A stretch of DNA of 64,000 nucleotides from Gilliamella sp. wkB7 (GTDB taxonomy: Bacteria > Pseudomonadota > Gammaproteobacteria > Enterobacterales > Orbaceae), in contig NZ_CM004509.1 in NCBI RefSeq assembly GCF_001693435.1, forward strand, positions 2,666,001 to 2,730,000. The letters run 5' to 3'. Shown here one piece after another: positions 21,460 to 31,154 of this stretch (its first letter is position 1; the number at the start of each line of letters is the position of its first letter). The position numbers and the translations under genes are program-made. Under the pieces are notes generated by a model. It worked only from the letters and a program-made list of their open reading frames with translations. It did no database searches and was not told the origin of the DNA.

Positions 21460-21961
21460 TATAAAAAAGCGTTTTCTCATAACATTGCTGTTTTCTATGT
21501 TTATGTCATTCGGTTGTAGCAGTACAACAACCGCTACTGTGAATACTGGTTATGGTGCCAAATCGGCAAAAGTGACTAAACAAGATGCGCAGATGTTAGC
21601 CAAAATTGATTCCCATTATAAAAAATGGTATAAAACACCCTATCGTTATGGTGGTATGACTTTAGATGGGAGTGATTGTTCTGGTTTAGTTGTTAATTTT
21701 TTCAAAAATAAACTTTCTAAAACTGTACCAAGAAGTGCTGCTGAACAAGCTCAATTAGGTTATAAAGTGACTAAACCTAAACCAGGTGATTTAGTATTTT
21801 TCAAAACAGGTCGAAGCGGCAGTGGTCTACATGTCGGCATTTATTATGCAGATGGTAAATTTTTACACGCTTCAACATCAAAAGGTGTAATTTATTCAAA
21901 TTTAAATGATGACTATTGGAAAAAACGTTACTGGATGACGCGACGAGTGACTGGAGGTTAA
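21407..21961 (+). CDS. NlpC/P60 family lipoprotein endopeptidase
   Basis: A 184-residue cell-wall peptidase candidate. The N terminus is cytoplasmic and basic, followed by a hydrophobic stretch and a lipobox-like FGC (Cys at about 38). The NlpC/P60 domain has the catalytic Cys in GSDCSGLVVNFF, His in LHVGIYYADG and a further His in FLHAST. The family cleaves D-glutamyl-diaminopimelate-type crosslinks; E. coli NlpC and MepS are relatives. The ATG at 21407 has AAAGGA at long spacing; an ATG at 21437 would shorten the N region. It begins inside the preceding GTPase gene. Confidence 0.85.
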   Translation: MTKKDNRQLKMLPNNFFSIKKRFLITLLFSMFMSFGCSSTTTATVNTGYGAKSAKVTKQDAQMLAKIDSHYKKWYKTPYRYGGMTLDGSDCSGLVVNFFKNKLSKTVPRSAAEQAQLGYKVTKPKPGDLVFFKTGRSGSGLHVGIYYADGKFLHASTSKGVIYSNLNDDYWKKRYWMTRRVTGG

Positions 21962-22010
21962 TTTAGAAATCTGGTTGTCTATTTGACTCAAAATAGTGAT
22001 ATCTAAAAAG

Positions 22011-22038
22011 CTCTCTAAATCGTGTTCAATTTAGAGAG
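22011..22038 (+). terminator. Terminator after the NlpC/P60 gene
   Basis: Arms CTCTCTAAAT and ATTTAGAGAG with an 8-base loop are followed by TTTAATTTT. The hairpin also lies between converging genes. Confidence 0.8.
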
Positions 22039-22081
22039 TTTAATTTTGTCAATAATGACATTTTTAAGAACACTTATGAAA

Positions 22082-23269
22082 TTAAATTTTTCCTTTCTCT
22101 TTTAATCCTCGCATAATGTTAGCAACATAAAGCATTTCGCCTGGTGTACCGAGTGAAATACGGCACCATTCCGTAGCAGGAGGAAAATCCCGTCCAATCA
22201 AAATAAAGTTATTTTTCATTAATTCCCGATATGCTTTTAAATCAATCGGACTTTTATGAAACATAAAATTGGTTTCAGATTTTAGATAATGTAAACCTAA
22301 ATCGGATAAGACGTTTTCCATGATTTGACGTGAAACATCAACGGCTTTTTTAGAATAGGTTAAAAATGCTTGATCATCCATTGAGGTTAACGCGGCACAA
22401 ACGCCACAATAGTTAAGCTTTTCGCCTGCTACATATTGGGCGATATTATTGATATTTTCGGCTGAACTAACTGCATAACCTACACGTAAACCTGCCATAG
22501 CATGAATTTTTGAAAAAGTTTTCAGCAATATTATATTTTCGTAACCTTGTCCAATAAGGTAATCGACTGATTTGTATGCAGGATCATTAACAAACTCAGC
22601 GTAGGCTTCATCAATAATAAAAATAGTATTTTTAGGTTTGCTTTTTATCCATGATTCGATCTCTTTAGTTGCAAAAACGGTCGAAGTAGGATTGTTAGGA
22701 TTAACTAAATAAACAATCGATGACCCTTTATAGTTCTCAACCGCTTTTTGTATACCTTTCAAATCGATTTGCCAATCTGGTAAACTTAGTACTTTGTTGA
22801 TGCGTAAATTGAAAATTTTACCAAAATGTTCGCCGTCACCGTAGGTAAGTTCTGGGATAACTAATTGGGTATCTGGTTTAACATAGGCGGCAATAGCGCT
22901 ACGAATCCCCTCTGATGAACCTGCAGTTAATAAAATTTGAGATTCATCTACATTATGGTGTTTAGCTAATCTTTTATTTAGTAGTGGCATTTCTGCTTTA
23001 GCATAACGATTTGCTTTAGGAACAGCATTAATTGCCGCTTGTTGAGCATTAGGTGACATGCCAAGGGCATTTTCATTAAAATTGAGCCTGACTGGATTGT
23101 TTACATCGGGTGTAACTACTTTATCAAGCATCGGTAGGGTATATGAAATTGTGTTTTTTACTTCTTGCGCATAGGCTTTAGATAAAAATTGATTGATAGA
23201 CAAACCAGCTATCGCTGCACTTGAAAATGTTAATAATTTTCTTCTATTGATATTTATATTAGACACCAT
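22082..23269 (-). CDS. Tat-type exported HisC-like aminotransferase
   Basis: A fold-type I PLP aminotransferase closest in pattern to histidinol-phosphate aminotransferase. The N terminus NINRRKLLTF with a following hydrophobic stretch and AYA cut site (about residue 34) is a twin-arginine signal, so the enzyme is probably periplasmic. Motifs include NPNNPT (Asn191), Asp220 and Tyr223, the PLP lysine Lys254 in TFSKIHAMAGLRVGY, and Arg262. No his gene is near. Folding with PLP before Tat export would explain the signal. Substrate is unknown. Confidence 0.85.
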   Translation of the reverse strand: MVSNININRRKLLTFSSAAIAGLSINQFLSKAYAQEVKNTISYTLPMLDKVVTPDVNNPVRLNFNENALGMSPNAQQAAINAVPKANRYAKAEMPLLNKRLAKHHNVDESQILLTAGSSEGIRSAIAAYVKPDTQLVIPELTYGDGEHFGKIFNLRINKVLSLPDWQIDLKGIQKAVENYKGSSIVYLVNPNNPTSTVFATKEIESWIKSKPKNTIFIIDEAYAEFVNDPAYKSVDYLIGQGYENIILLKTFSKIHAMAGLRVGYAVSSAENINNIAQYVAGEKLNYCGVCAALTSMDDQAFLTYSKKAVDVSRQIMENVLSDLGLHYLKSETNFMFHKSPIDLKAYRELMKNNFILIGRDFPPATEWCRISLGTPGEMLYVANIMRGLKEKGKI

Positions 23270-23459
23270 GATTCACCTCATGTTTTAGTTGATCCTTATG
23301 TGGTCAATATTTATCCATGCAAAAATAATACCAAGTTAAAAAATTAATTAATATTATTGATTTATAATAATAAAATAGTAAAAGAAGAAGGTTGGCAATA
23401 GATGTTTATTAAAGAATGCACAATATTGATGCTTTATTGCACAAAAAGGGTGTATAAAA

Positions 23460-23492
23460 AGACCAGTTATTGTTTTTAGTAATAACTGGTCT
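23460..23492 (-). terminator. Terminator after nifJ
   Basis: Twelve-base arms AGACCAGTTATT and AATAACTGGTCT with a 9-base loop lie 35 bp past the gene and run into a U tract on the minus strand. Confidence 0.85.
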
Positions 23493-23526
23493 GTTTCATT
23501 CTTTATAGAAAATGCATCATTTGTGC

Positions 23527-26500
23527 TTAACTATCAGGCGGGGTTTCAATATCCGAATAGCTTGATAGCATTTGTAAGAACCTATATTTTGATTCGACCA
23601 TTTTTGTTGAACGTGCATGTAGTATATTAGCAACAGTCGGTTCTAAGGTTTCTAAACGTCGGAATCGTTGTTCTTTAAGTAAAATACTTGATAGAGCTTC
23701 ACTATTTGGTGATTTTGAATCTAAAACTAAACCCGGTTTTCCTTCAGCCGCACGGCGAGGATCATAACGATAAAGAGGCCAGAACCCAGATTTCACTAAA
23801 TCTTTCATTTGTTCGTGGGATTTAGCCAGATCATAACCATGTTCCTCACACGGACTATAAGCAATGACAAGTGATGGCCCATCATAGGCTTCCGCTTCTT
23901 GTAATGCTTTTAATGTCTGGTTTAGTTGAGAACCTAAAGCCACTTGAGCCACATAAACATGACCATACATCATAATGCTTACACCTAAATCTTTACGTGC
24001 TTTATGTTTACCCAAATCTGCAAATTTAGATACGGCGCCCATAGGTGTTGCTTTGGACTGTTGACCACCCGTATTAGAATAACATTGAGTATCTAATACT
24101 AAAATATTGACGTTATCGGTTAAACTCATTACATGGTCAAGTCCGCCAAAACCAATATCATAAGCCCAACCATCTCCACCAATTGCCCACACTGATTTAT
24201 CAATCAGATAATTGGCGTCTTCTAATAATTCTTTAGCCTCGACAGAATCAATGTGTTTTAATTGCTCTCGTAATAAGTCAACTTGCATTCTTTTTTCAGC
24301 GATGGTTGCATCAGAAGATTGCAAAATGATAGCAATTTCTGGGGAAATCTCGCCCGCCAAATGATCAAGTAAACGTAAGGCACGTTTTCTATGTTGGTTA
24401 TAAGTGATGCGATAACCTAAAGCAAATTCAGCATTGTCTTCAAATAAAGAATTAGCCCAAGCAGGTCCGCGACCCGAGCGATCGGTAGTATAAGGTGTTG
24501 ATGGTAAATTACCCCCATAAATGGATGAGCAACCAGTTGCATTAGCAATAGCCAAATGGTCGCCATAAAGTTGTGTCAATAATTTAATATAAGGTGTTTC
24601 ACCACAACCCGCACAAGCACCCGAATATTCAAACAATGGTGTAATTAATTGAGAAGTTCGAATATCTATACGCTCAAGTGATTTGATATCACGATCTGGT
24701 AATTGAGAAAAGAACTCATAATTAACTCTTTGTGTGTCAAGGTTATCAATACGAGGTTGCATATTGATTGCTTTAATATCAAAGTTGTTACGATCACGAG
24801 ATGGACACACCTCAACACATAAGTTACAACCAGTGCAATCTTCCGGAGCTACTTGTAATACATAACGTTGACCTTTCATATCGCGCGCTTTAACTTCTAG
24901 CGATTCTAGTGTATCAGGAGCATTAAGCATTGCATCCGGTTCGACCACTTTGGCTCGAATAGCTGCATGAGGACAGGCAACTGCGCAATGGTTACATTGT
25001 GTACACAGTTCTGATTTCCAAATCGGGATCTCTTCAGCAATATTACGTTTTTCCCATTTAGTGGTGCCAGTTGGCCAAGTGCCATCTGGTGGGAATGCCG
25101 AAACCGGTAGACTATCGCCTAAACCTGCTAACATAGTTGCAGTAACGGTTTTTACAAAATCTGGCGCATTGTTTGGTACAATAGGAGGCATTGATGGACT
25201 ACTTTGATCCACACAACTAAGTGGTATTTGTTCAAGCGAAGTGATGGCTAAATCTAACGCTTTCCAGTTATTTTCAACCAACTCTTGACCTTTACTACTG
25301 TAACTTTTGGCAATGACTTCTTTTAACTGTGTGATGCTAAAATCATTTTTGAATATATCTGATAGATGAAAAAAAGCAGCTTGCATGACTGTGTTAATTC
25401 TGGCTCCTAAATTACATTCACGCGCAATTTTAGCTGCATTGATAATATAGAAATGGGCTCTTTTCTTAATTAATTGTACCTGCACTTCTTTAGGTAACCG
25501 ATGCCAAATTTCATCTTTGCTATAAGGGGTATTAAGTAAAAAAATACCGTCATCTTTGAGTTTATCGACAATCTGATATTTATCTATAAATTGGTCTTGA
25601 TGACAACCAATAAAATGTGCACTTGTAATTAAGTAAGGCGAATCAATTGGATCTAAGCTCACACGTAGGTGAGAGGTAGTTAATCCACCTGCTTTTTTGG
25701 AATCATAAACAAAAAAACCTTGCACATAAAACGGTGAACTGTCTCCAATAATTTTAATATTATTTTTAGTTGCCGAAACGGTGCCATCACTTCCCAGCCC
25801 GTAAAACAGTGCTTCTAGTGCTGATTTTTGCGGAATTGATTTATCTGGTAGTGGTAATGATAGCCCAGTAATATCATCATAAATACCCACAGTAAAGCGT
25901 GGTCTTGGTTTTTCTAAACCAAGCTCATTGAAAATGCCAAGTACCGAGCGGGGATCAAACTCTTTAGAGGATAATCCATAACGTCCACCTACAATCTGTG
26001 GCATAGAACTACGTTCACCACGAGACAAGCTCTCAGCAAAAGCTGTCATAATATCCAAATATAAAGGTTCCGCTTGTGCTCCTGGCTCTTTGGTTCTATC
26101 TAATACGGCAATTTTTTTAACACTATCTGGAATCACGGCAAGTAAATGTTGAGCTGAAAAAGGACGAAATAATCGAACAATTACCACCCCGACTTTTTGA
26201 TTTTCTTTAAGTAGATAATCAACCACTTCTTTACTGGTGCTCGCACCAGAACCCATAATTACAATAATTCGTTCAGCATCACTGGCTCCGTAATACTCAA
26301 AAGGTTTATACTTTCTTCCAGTTTGTTTTTCAAAAACGATCATAGCATCAACAACGTGCTGATAGGCATTATCATAATAACTATTTATAGCTTCTCGACA
26401 TTGAAAATAGGTATCAGGATTGGCAGATGTACCACGGATCACCGGTTTATCAGGGGTTAGTGCTCGTGAACGATAAGCTTTAATTGCTTCATGTGGTAAA

Positions 26501-27069
26501 AGATTATGAATATCTTCATCTGATAGCGGATAAATCTTATTTACTTCGTGTGATGTTCTGAAACCGTCAAAAAAATGGACGAATGGAATTCGACTGTTAA
26601 AACTTGCAATTTGAGAAATTAATGCTAAATCTTGTGCTTCTTGTACCGAGCTAGAACAAAGCATAGCAAAACCGGTCTGTCTAACAGACATAACATCAGA
26701 ATGATCACCAAAAATTGACAAGGCATGCGTAGCAACAGTACGCGCAGCCACATGTAAAACAAATGGTGTAAGTTCCCCTGCAATTTTATATAACGAAGGG
26801 ATCATCAACAATAATCCTTGTGATGATGTAAATGATGTTGCTAATGCACCCGTCATTAATGCACCATGAACAGTGGAAATTGCTCCTGCTTCGGATTGCA
26901 TTTCAACTACTCTTGGAATATCACCAAATACGTTTGGCTTATCAAATTCTGCCCATGTGCTAGCTTGTTCAGCCATTGAAGAGCTAGGAGTAATTGGATA
27001 AATGGCAATGACTTCGTTTGCACGATAAGCGACGGAGGACACCGCGCTATTAGCATCTGATATGATCAT
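23527..27069 (-). CDS. nifJ: Pyruvate:flavodoxin/ferredoxin oxidoreductase
   Basis: A single-chain 1180-residue PFOR (E. coli YdbK type) that oxidises pyruvate with CoA to acetyl-CoA and CO2, reducing flavodoxin or ferredoxin. The order is: N-terminal pyrimidine-binding domain (IAIYPITPSSSMAEQ), gamma and CoA domains, two 4Fe-4S ferredoxin motifs (CTQCNHCAVACP and CTGCNLCVEVCP), and a C-terminal TPP domain with CAGCGETPY and GDGWAYDIGFGG. All cluster cysteines are present. Such an enzyme suits growth in low oxygen. The gene is transcribed alone. Confidence 0.96.
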   Translation of the reverse strand: MIISDANSAVSSVAYRANEVIAIYPITPSSSMAEQASTWAEFDKPNVFGDIPRVVEMQSEAGAISTVHGALMTGALATSFTSSQGLLLMIPSLYKIAGELTPFVLHVAARTVATHALSIFGDHSDVMSVRQTGFAMLCSSSVQEAQDLALISQIASFNSRIPFVHFFDGFRTSHEVNKIYPLSDEDIHNLLPHEAIKAYRSRALTPDKPVIRGTSANPDTYFQCREAINSYYDNAYQHVVDAMIVFEKQTGRKYKPFEYYGASDAERIIVIMGSGASTSKEVVDYLLKENQKVGVVIVRLFRPFSAQHLLAVIPDSVKKIAVLDRTKEPGAQAEPLYLDIMTAFAESLSRGERSSMPQIVGGRYGLSSKEFDPRSVLGIFNELGLEKPRPRFTVGIYDDITGLSLPLPDKSIPQKSALEALFYGLGSDGTVSATKNNIKIIGDSSPFYVQGFFVYDSKKAGGLTTSHLRVSLDPIDSPYLITSAHFIGCHQDQFIDKYQIVDKLKDDGIFLLNTPYSKDEIWHRLPKEVQVQLIKKRAHFYIINAAKIARECNLGARINTVMQAAFFHLSDIFKNDFSITQLKEVIAKSYSSKGQELVENNWKALDLAITSLEQIPLSCVDQSSPSMPPIVPNNAPDFVKTVTATMLAGLGDSLPVSAFPPDGTWPTGTTKWEKRNIAEEIPIWKSELCTQCNHCAVACPHAAIRAKVVEPDAMLNAPDTLESLEVKARDMKGQRYVLQVAPEDCTGCNLCVEVCPSRDRNNFDIKAINMQPRIDNLDTQRVNYEFFSQLPDRDIKSLERIDIRTSQLITPLFEYSGACAGCGETPYIKLLTQLYGDHLAIANATGCSSIYGGNLPSTPYTTDRSGRGPAWANSLFEDNAEFALGYRITYNQHRKRALRLLDHLAGEISPEIAIILQSSDATIAEKRMQVDLLREQLKHIDSVEAKELLEDANYLIDKSVWAIGGDGWAYDIGFGGLDHVMSLTDNVNILVLDTQCYSNTGGQQSKATPMGAVSKFADLGKHKARKDLGVSIMMYGHVYVAQVALGSQLNQTLKALQEAEAYDGPSLVIAYSPCEEHGYDLAKSHEQMKDLVKSGFWPLYRYDPRRAAEGKPGLVLDSKSPNSEALSSILLKEQRFRRLETLEPTVANILHARSTKMVESKYRFLQMLSSYSDIETPPDS

Positions 27070-27366
27070 TAAAAAAACCTTGTAATTTATAGTGTTACGA
27101 CATTACTTAATTATTATAAATTTTGACTATTGTACCAGAAAGTAAGATAGCTTTTAGTTATTTTTATATTAAATTTTTGGTAGGTGTTTTTGAATTACAG
27201 ATATCTCTAACTTTTTATCGAGATATTAATGAGATAAAGAAAAAAGCAGCTTTTCAGTAACAAATAATTAGGAGTAAAATATTATCTGTAATTAGAATTT
27301 TAGTGATTAAACGATTGATAATAAGTTAATTAGATTTAAAACCAACATTTTAAAAAAGGGATAAAA
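27070..27366. promoter_or_regulatory. nifJ upstream region
   Basis: AT-rich DNA upstream of nifJ and beyond the purM terminator. It should hold the nifJ promoter. I found no clear FNR palindrome and no open frame. Confidence 0.3.
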
Positions 27367-27409
27367 AATGATATTATTCTAAAGATAGATTTTTTCGAAT
27401 AATATCATT
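27367..27409 (-). terminator. purM terminator
   Basis: Thirteen-base perfect arms, AATGATATTATTC and GAATAATATCATT, with a 17-base loop lie 8 bp past the purM stop. A U run follows on the minus strand. Confidence 0.75.
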
Positions 27410-27417
27410 AAGTTAAT

Positions 27418-28458
27418 TTATTTCATCACAACACGATCAGTCGATGTTGAGTGTTTAATTTCGCCTAATAACCATGCCTTTTCACCGTGCTGATTAAGTA
27501 TAGAAATAGCTTTATCTGCCAGTGATTTTGGTAAAGCAATAATTAAACCAACACCACAGTTAAACGTGCGGTACATTTCATGACGGCTTACATTACCTGC
27601 TTTTTGTAGCCAATTAAATATTGCTGGCCATTGCCAACTTGCTTCATTTATTATTGCTTGAGTATTATCGGGCAGAACGCGAGGAATGTTTTCCCAAAAT
27701 CCACCACCAGTAATATGCGCAATTGCATGTACATCTTTAATCTGAGCAATTAAATCAAGAACAGATTTGACATAGATTTTAGTTGGTGCAAGTAAATGAT
27801 CAGCAAGTGGTTTCCCGTCGAGTTGTTCAACAGCAGGGTTAACACCACTCACTTCAATAATTTTTCGTACTAATGAATAGCCATTGGAGTGTGCACCACT
27901 TGATGCTAATGCAATTAATGCATCACCATCTTGAACTTTAGTACCATCAATCAATTGCGATTTTTCAACGACACCCACACAAAATCCTGCTAAATCGTAG
28001 TCGTTACCATGATACATGCCTGGCATTTCAGCTGTTTCACCACCGACTAAGGCACAACCTGATTGTTTACACCCCTCGGCAATGCCTGTAACTACCGTTG
28101 CGGCAACATCGACATTAAGTTTGCCCGTTGCGTAATAATCGAGGAAAAATAAGGGTTCAGCACCTTGAACAATGAGGTCATTGACACACATGGCAACCAG
28201 ATCAATACCGATTGACTCATGGCGGTTCAAATCCATTGCCAAACGTAATTTAGTACCAACGCCATCTGTACCAGATACTAAAATGGGTTCTTTGTATTTT
28301 TGTGGAATAGCACACAGTGCTCCAAAGCCACCTAGTCCCCCCATCACTTCTGGGCGTTTAGTTTCTTTAACAACCGATTTGATGCGATTAACCAGTTCAT
28401 TGCCAGCATCGATATCGACACCAGCATCTTTATAACTGAGAGATTTATTATTTGACAC
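27418..28458 (-). CDS. purM: Phosphoribosylformylglycinamidine cyclo-ligase (AIR synthetase)
   Basis: Closes the imidazole ring in purine synthesis: FGAM plus ATP to AIR. At 346 residues it matches E. coli PurM (345) almost throughout ([52 protein letters not shown]). The start is a GTG at 28458 with TAAGGA nine bases upstream; a TTG at 28467 abuts that site and is less likely. In E. coli purN follows; here a terminator follows instead. Confidence 0.95.
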   Translation of the reverse strand: MSNNKSLSYKDAGVDIDAGNELVNRIKSVVKETKRPEVMGGLGGFGALCAIPQKYKEPILVSGTDGVGTKLRLAMDLNRHESIGIDLVAMCVNDLIVQGAEPLFFLDYYATGKLNVDVAATVVTGIAEGCKQSGCALVGGETAEMPGMYHGNDYDLAGFCVGVVEKSQLIDGTKVQDGDALIALASSGAHSNGYSLVRKIIEVSGVNPAVEQLDGKPLADHLLAPTKIYVKSVLDLIAQIKDVHAIAHITGGGFWENIPRVLPDNTQAIINEASWQWPAIFNWLQKAGNVSRHEMYRTFNCGVGLIIALPKSLADKAISILNQHGEKAWLLGEIKHSTSTDRVVMK

Positions 28459-28558
28459 AGCGAGCAATCCTTACAGTAGAAAAATTGCTTTTTATTTTAG
28501 CAAGGATGAAATTTGTTGGCGATGGATTATTTAAAAAATAACGAATTAATTCAGTTTG

Positions 28559-28969
28559 CTAATTATTTTCAAACCAGCTTTCTAAAATAATGACAGCAGA
28601 AGTAGCATCAACATGCCCTTTTTCAAGGGCTCGATAACCACGAGAAGCAAAAATCCTTGATTTTGCTTCAACAGTCGATAAGCGTTCATCTTGCAATTGA
28701 ACTTGATAACCAAACCGTCCATGTAATCGATTAGCGAACTTACGGGCTCTGGCGGTTAACGGTTGTTCTGTACCATCCATATTCAACGGTAAACCTACGA
28801 CTAATAAATCAGGTTGCCACTCATTTAAGACTTTTTCAATAGATTGCCAATTGGGGATACCATCACGAGCTTTGAATGAACAAAGAGGACTAGCGGTTCT
28901 AGTCACATCCTGACCAATAGCAGCACCAATACTAAAGGTGCCAAAATCAAATGCAATTACTGTCGCCAT
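28559..28969 (-). CDS. ruvX: Holliday-junction resolvase-like protein RuvX (YqgF)
   Basis: A 136-residue RNase H-fold protein with the N-terminal Asp motif [14 protein letters not shown], the central [13 protein letters not shown] segment and DERLSTVEA. It is essential in E. coli and implicated in 16S rRNA 5' maturation and antitermination. It starts 3 bp after yqgE, the conserved yqgE-ruvX order. Confidence 0.93.
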   Translation of the reverse strand: MATVIAFDFGTFSIGAAIGQDVTRTASPLCSFKARDGIPNWQSIEKVLNEWQPDLLVVGLPLNMDGTEQPLTARARKFANRLHGRFGYQVQLQDERLSTVEAKSRIFASRGYRALEKGHVDATSAVIILESWFENN

Positions 28970-28972
28970 GGG

Positions 28973-29530
28973 TTATGCATTACCCATTTGGTGCGAAATT
29001 GTGTTCATATTGACACCCAAAGATTCGGCTGCTTTTTGCCAGCGATTTTCAAAAGGAACTTCAAAAATAATCTTAGCGTCAGCATCAGCAACTAACCAGT
29101 CGTTTCTGGCAACTTCATCTTCAAGCTGTAACGACTGCCAACTAGAGTAACCCAATGCTAATAAAAGATCTTTGGGTTGTTGACTTGTGCCAATTGATTT
29201 TAATAAATCCAGAGAAGTGGTTATCATTACATCGTCAGAAATTTGAATACTTGATGAAAAACCGGCTTGCGGTGTGTGTAATATAAAGCCTTGTTCTTCT
29301 GCAATAGGACCTCCTGCAAAAACAGGATATTCAAGTTCTGCGCAATTTCTTGATGCAGTAATTTCAAGGCGACTTAGTATCGTTGAAACATTCAGTTCAA
29401 TGATAGGTTTATTGATAATAATTCCCATAGCGCCATCGCGGTTATGCTCACAAATATATACTACAGAACGACTAAACAATACGTCGCTCATGGTCGGCAT
29501 AGCTATTATAAAATGATTTTTTAAATTCAT
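28973..29530 (-). CDS. yqgE: UPF0301 protein YqgE
   Basis: A 185-residue protein of the UPF0301/AlgH family with conserved LKNHFIIAMPTM, NRDGAMGIIINKP, VFAGGPIAEEQGFILH and LGYSSWQSLQLEDE. Biochemical function is not established. It sits in the usual gshB-yqgE-ruvX context, but an acetyltransferase gene intervenes between gshB and yqgE. Confidence 0.93.
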   Translation of the reverse strand: MNLKNHFIIAMPTMSDVLFSRSVVYICEHNRDGAMGIIINKPIIELNVSTILSRLEITASRNCAELEYPVFAGGPIAEEQGFILHTPQAGFSSSIQISDDVMITTSLDLLKSIGTSQQPKDLLLALGYSSWQSLQLEDEVARNDWLVADADAKIIFEVPFENRWQKAAESLGVNMNTISHQMGNA

Positions 29531-29550
29531 ATGCTCACATCTTTAATTGT

Positions 29551-30003
29551 TTATAAAGCACATTTACCAATTTTAACATTATGCTCAATATCGCAACGCA
29601 ATAAAAGTTCTGATTCATTACTTTCTTCATTGATTGATTCGGATATGATTTCGAAGTTTTGTGAAAGAAAAAAGTTAATCGCATCAGTATTTTTCTTATA
29701 AACATGCACAAAAAGTTCATTATAGCGTTGTTTAGCTTTATTAACTAAAGCTTTGCCTGTTCCTTGTCGACGATAATCTTGTTCAACAAACAGACCTGAA
29801 ATATAATTTTCAGTTATACCAATAAAGCCTTTTACACCATCAAGATCTTGAACATAAACAGTTGACATTGGGATCAACATTTCTACGATATCAAAATTTT
29901 GTTTGAAAAAATTACTATCAATAAAGTTATGTGCTTGTTCATTACCTTGTAACCATATTTCCATAACTTTATCTAAATCGGCACTTTTAAATTCTCTAAT
30001 CAT
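29551..30003 (-). CDS. GNAT family N-acetyltransferase
   Basis: A 150-residue GNAT protein with N-terminal MIREFKSADLDKVMEIW, the acetyl-CoA loop VEQDYRRQGTGKALVNKAK (motif A) and a C-terminal NAINFF-type helix (NTDAINFFLSQNFE). It resembles YjaB-like acetyltransferases; the acceptor is unknown. It lies 2 bp after gshB and 20 bp before yqgE, so it seems to have entered this otherwise conserved operon. Confidence 0.85.
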   Translation of the reverse strand: MIREFKSADLDKVMEIWLQGNEQAHNFIDSNFFKQNFDIVEMLIPMSTVYVQDLDGVKGFIGITENYISGLFVEQDYRRQGTGKALVNKAKQRYNELFVHVYKKNTDAINFFLSQNFEIISESINEESNESELLLRCDIEHNVKIGKCAL

Positions 30004-30005
30004 TT

Positions 30006-30962
30006 TTAACTCAACTTATTTAATCGACGTTCAATGGCATCCATAAGCATGCCAGTAATTGAAAGATTTGGATTTTCTGCTTCAATTTCCCGAACACATG
30101 TAGGGCTAGTAACATTGATTTCAGTTAGTTTATCACCAATGATATCCAATCCTACAAATAATAACCCTTTTTCTTTTAAAGTTGGAGCAACACTTTTAGC
30201 AATATGCCAATCACTTTCACTTAGTGCTCTGACTTCACCATGACCACCTGCCGCAAGGTTACCTCGTGTTTCACCTTTCTGTGGAATTCTAGCTAGACAA
30301 AAAGGGACAGGTTCGCCATCGACAACTAAAACTCGTTTATCGCCATCTTTAATAGCGGGTATATAGGTTTGAGCCATGCAGTAACGTGTATTATGTTCGG
30401 TTAATGTTTCAATAATCACGGATACATTTGGATCGCCTTGTTTAATTCTAAAAATTGAGGCGCCTCCCATACCGTCCAAAGGTTTTAAGATAATATCAGA
30501 ATATTGTTGATGAAACTCTTTAATATGTTGGGTTTGCCGAGTAACTAATGTTTCAGGTGTAAATTGTGCAAACCAAGCAGTAAATAGTTTTTCATTACAA
30601 TCACGTAAACTTTGTGGTTTATTAACCACTAATACACCTTTTGCCTCAGCACGTTCAAGAATGTACGTTGCGTATATAAATTCTGTATCAAAGGGTGGAT
30701 CTTTACGCATTAAAATGACATCAAGATCACTTAACGGTATAGTTTGTTCTTCAGTAAAATCAAACCAATGGGAATGGTCGTTATAAACCTTTAATGTCTT
30801 TGTTGTTGCGTACGCTTCGCCATTGCGTAAAAAAAGATCATTCATTTCCATATAAAAAAGTTGGTATCCACGTTTTTGTGCCTCATGTAGCATAGCAAAA
30901 CTTGTGTCTTTCTTAATTTTGATATGACTAATTGGATCCATTACTATACCAAGCTTAATCAT
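30006..30962 (-). CDS. gshB: Glutathione synthetase
   Basis: Joins gamma-glutamylcysteine and glycine with ATP. The 318-residue ATP-grasp enzyme has family motifs MKDPPFDTEF (here MRKDPPFDTEFIYAT), NKPQSLRDCNEKL, KPLDGMGGASIFR and INVTSPTCVREIE. It supplies the cofactor for GloA in this window. The gene order rsmE, gshB, yqgE, ruvX follows E. coli, with the added GNAT gene. Confidence 0.96.
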   Translation of the reverse strand: MIKLGIVMDPISHIKIKKDTSFAMLHEAQKRGYQLFYMEMNDLFLRNGEAYATTKTLKVYNDHSHWFDFTEEQTIPLSDLDVILMRKDPPFDTEFIYATYILERAEAKGVLVVNKPQSLRDCNEKLFTAWFAQFTPETLVTRQTQHIKEFHQQYSDIILKPLDGMGGASIFRIKQGDPNVSVIIETLTEHNTRYCMAQTYIPAIKDGDKRVLVVDGEPVPFCLARIPQKGETRGNLAAGGHGEVRALSESDWHIAKSVAPTLKEKGLLFVGLDIIGDKLTEINVTSPTCVREIEAENPNLSITGMLMDAIERRLNKLS

Positions 30963-31154
30963 GGTAACTCCTTACTGACGTTATTGGTTTTATCGACATT
31001 TATGATGATAACATATATTAAAGTAATACTTGTTAAAAAGTATATTTGAAACATTATGATAGAATATTACCCATTATTATAAGTAAATTGGTAACTATCA
31101 TACTCGTTACTGGTCTAGATGCAAATAAACATTTATTACCTTATTTCTATTTCA

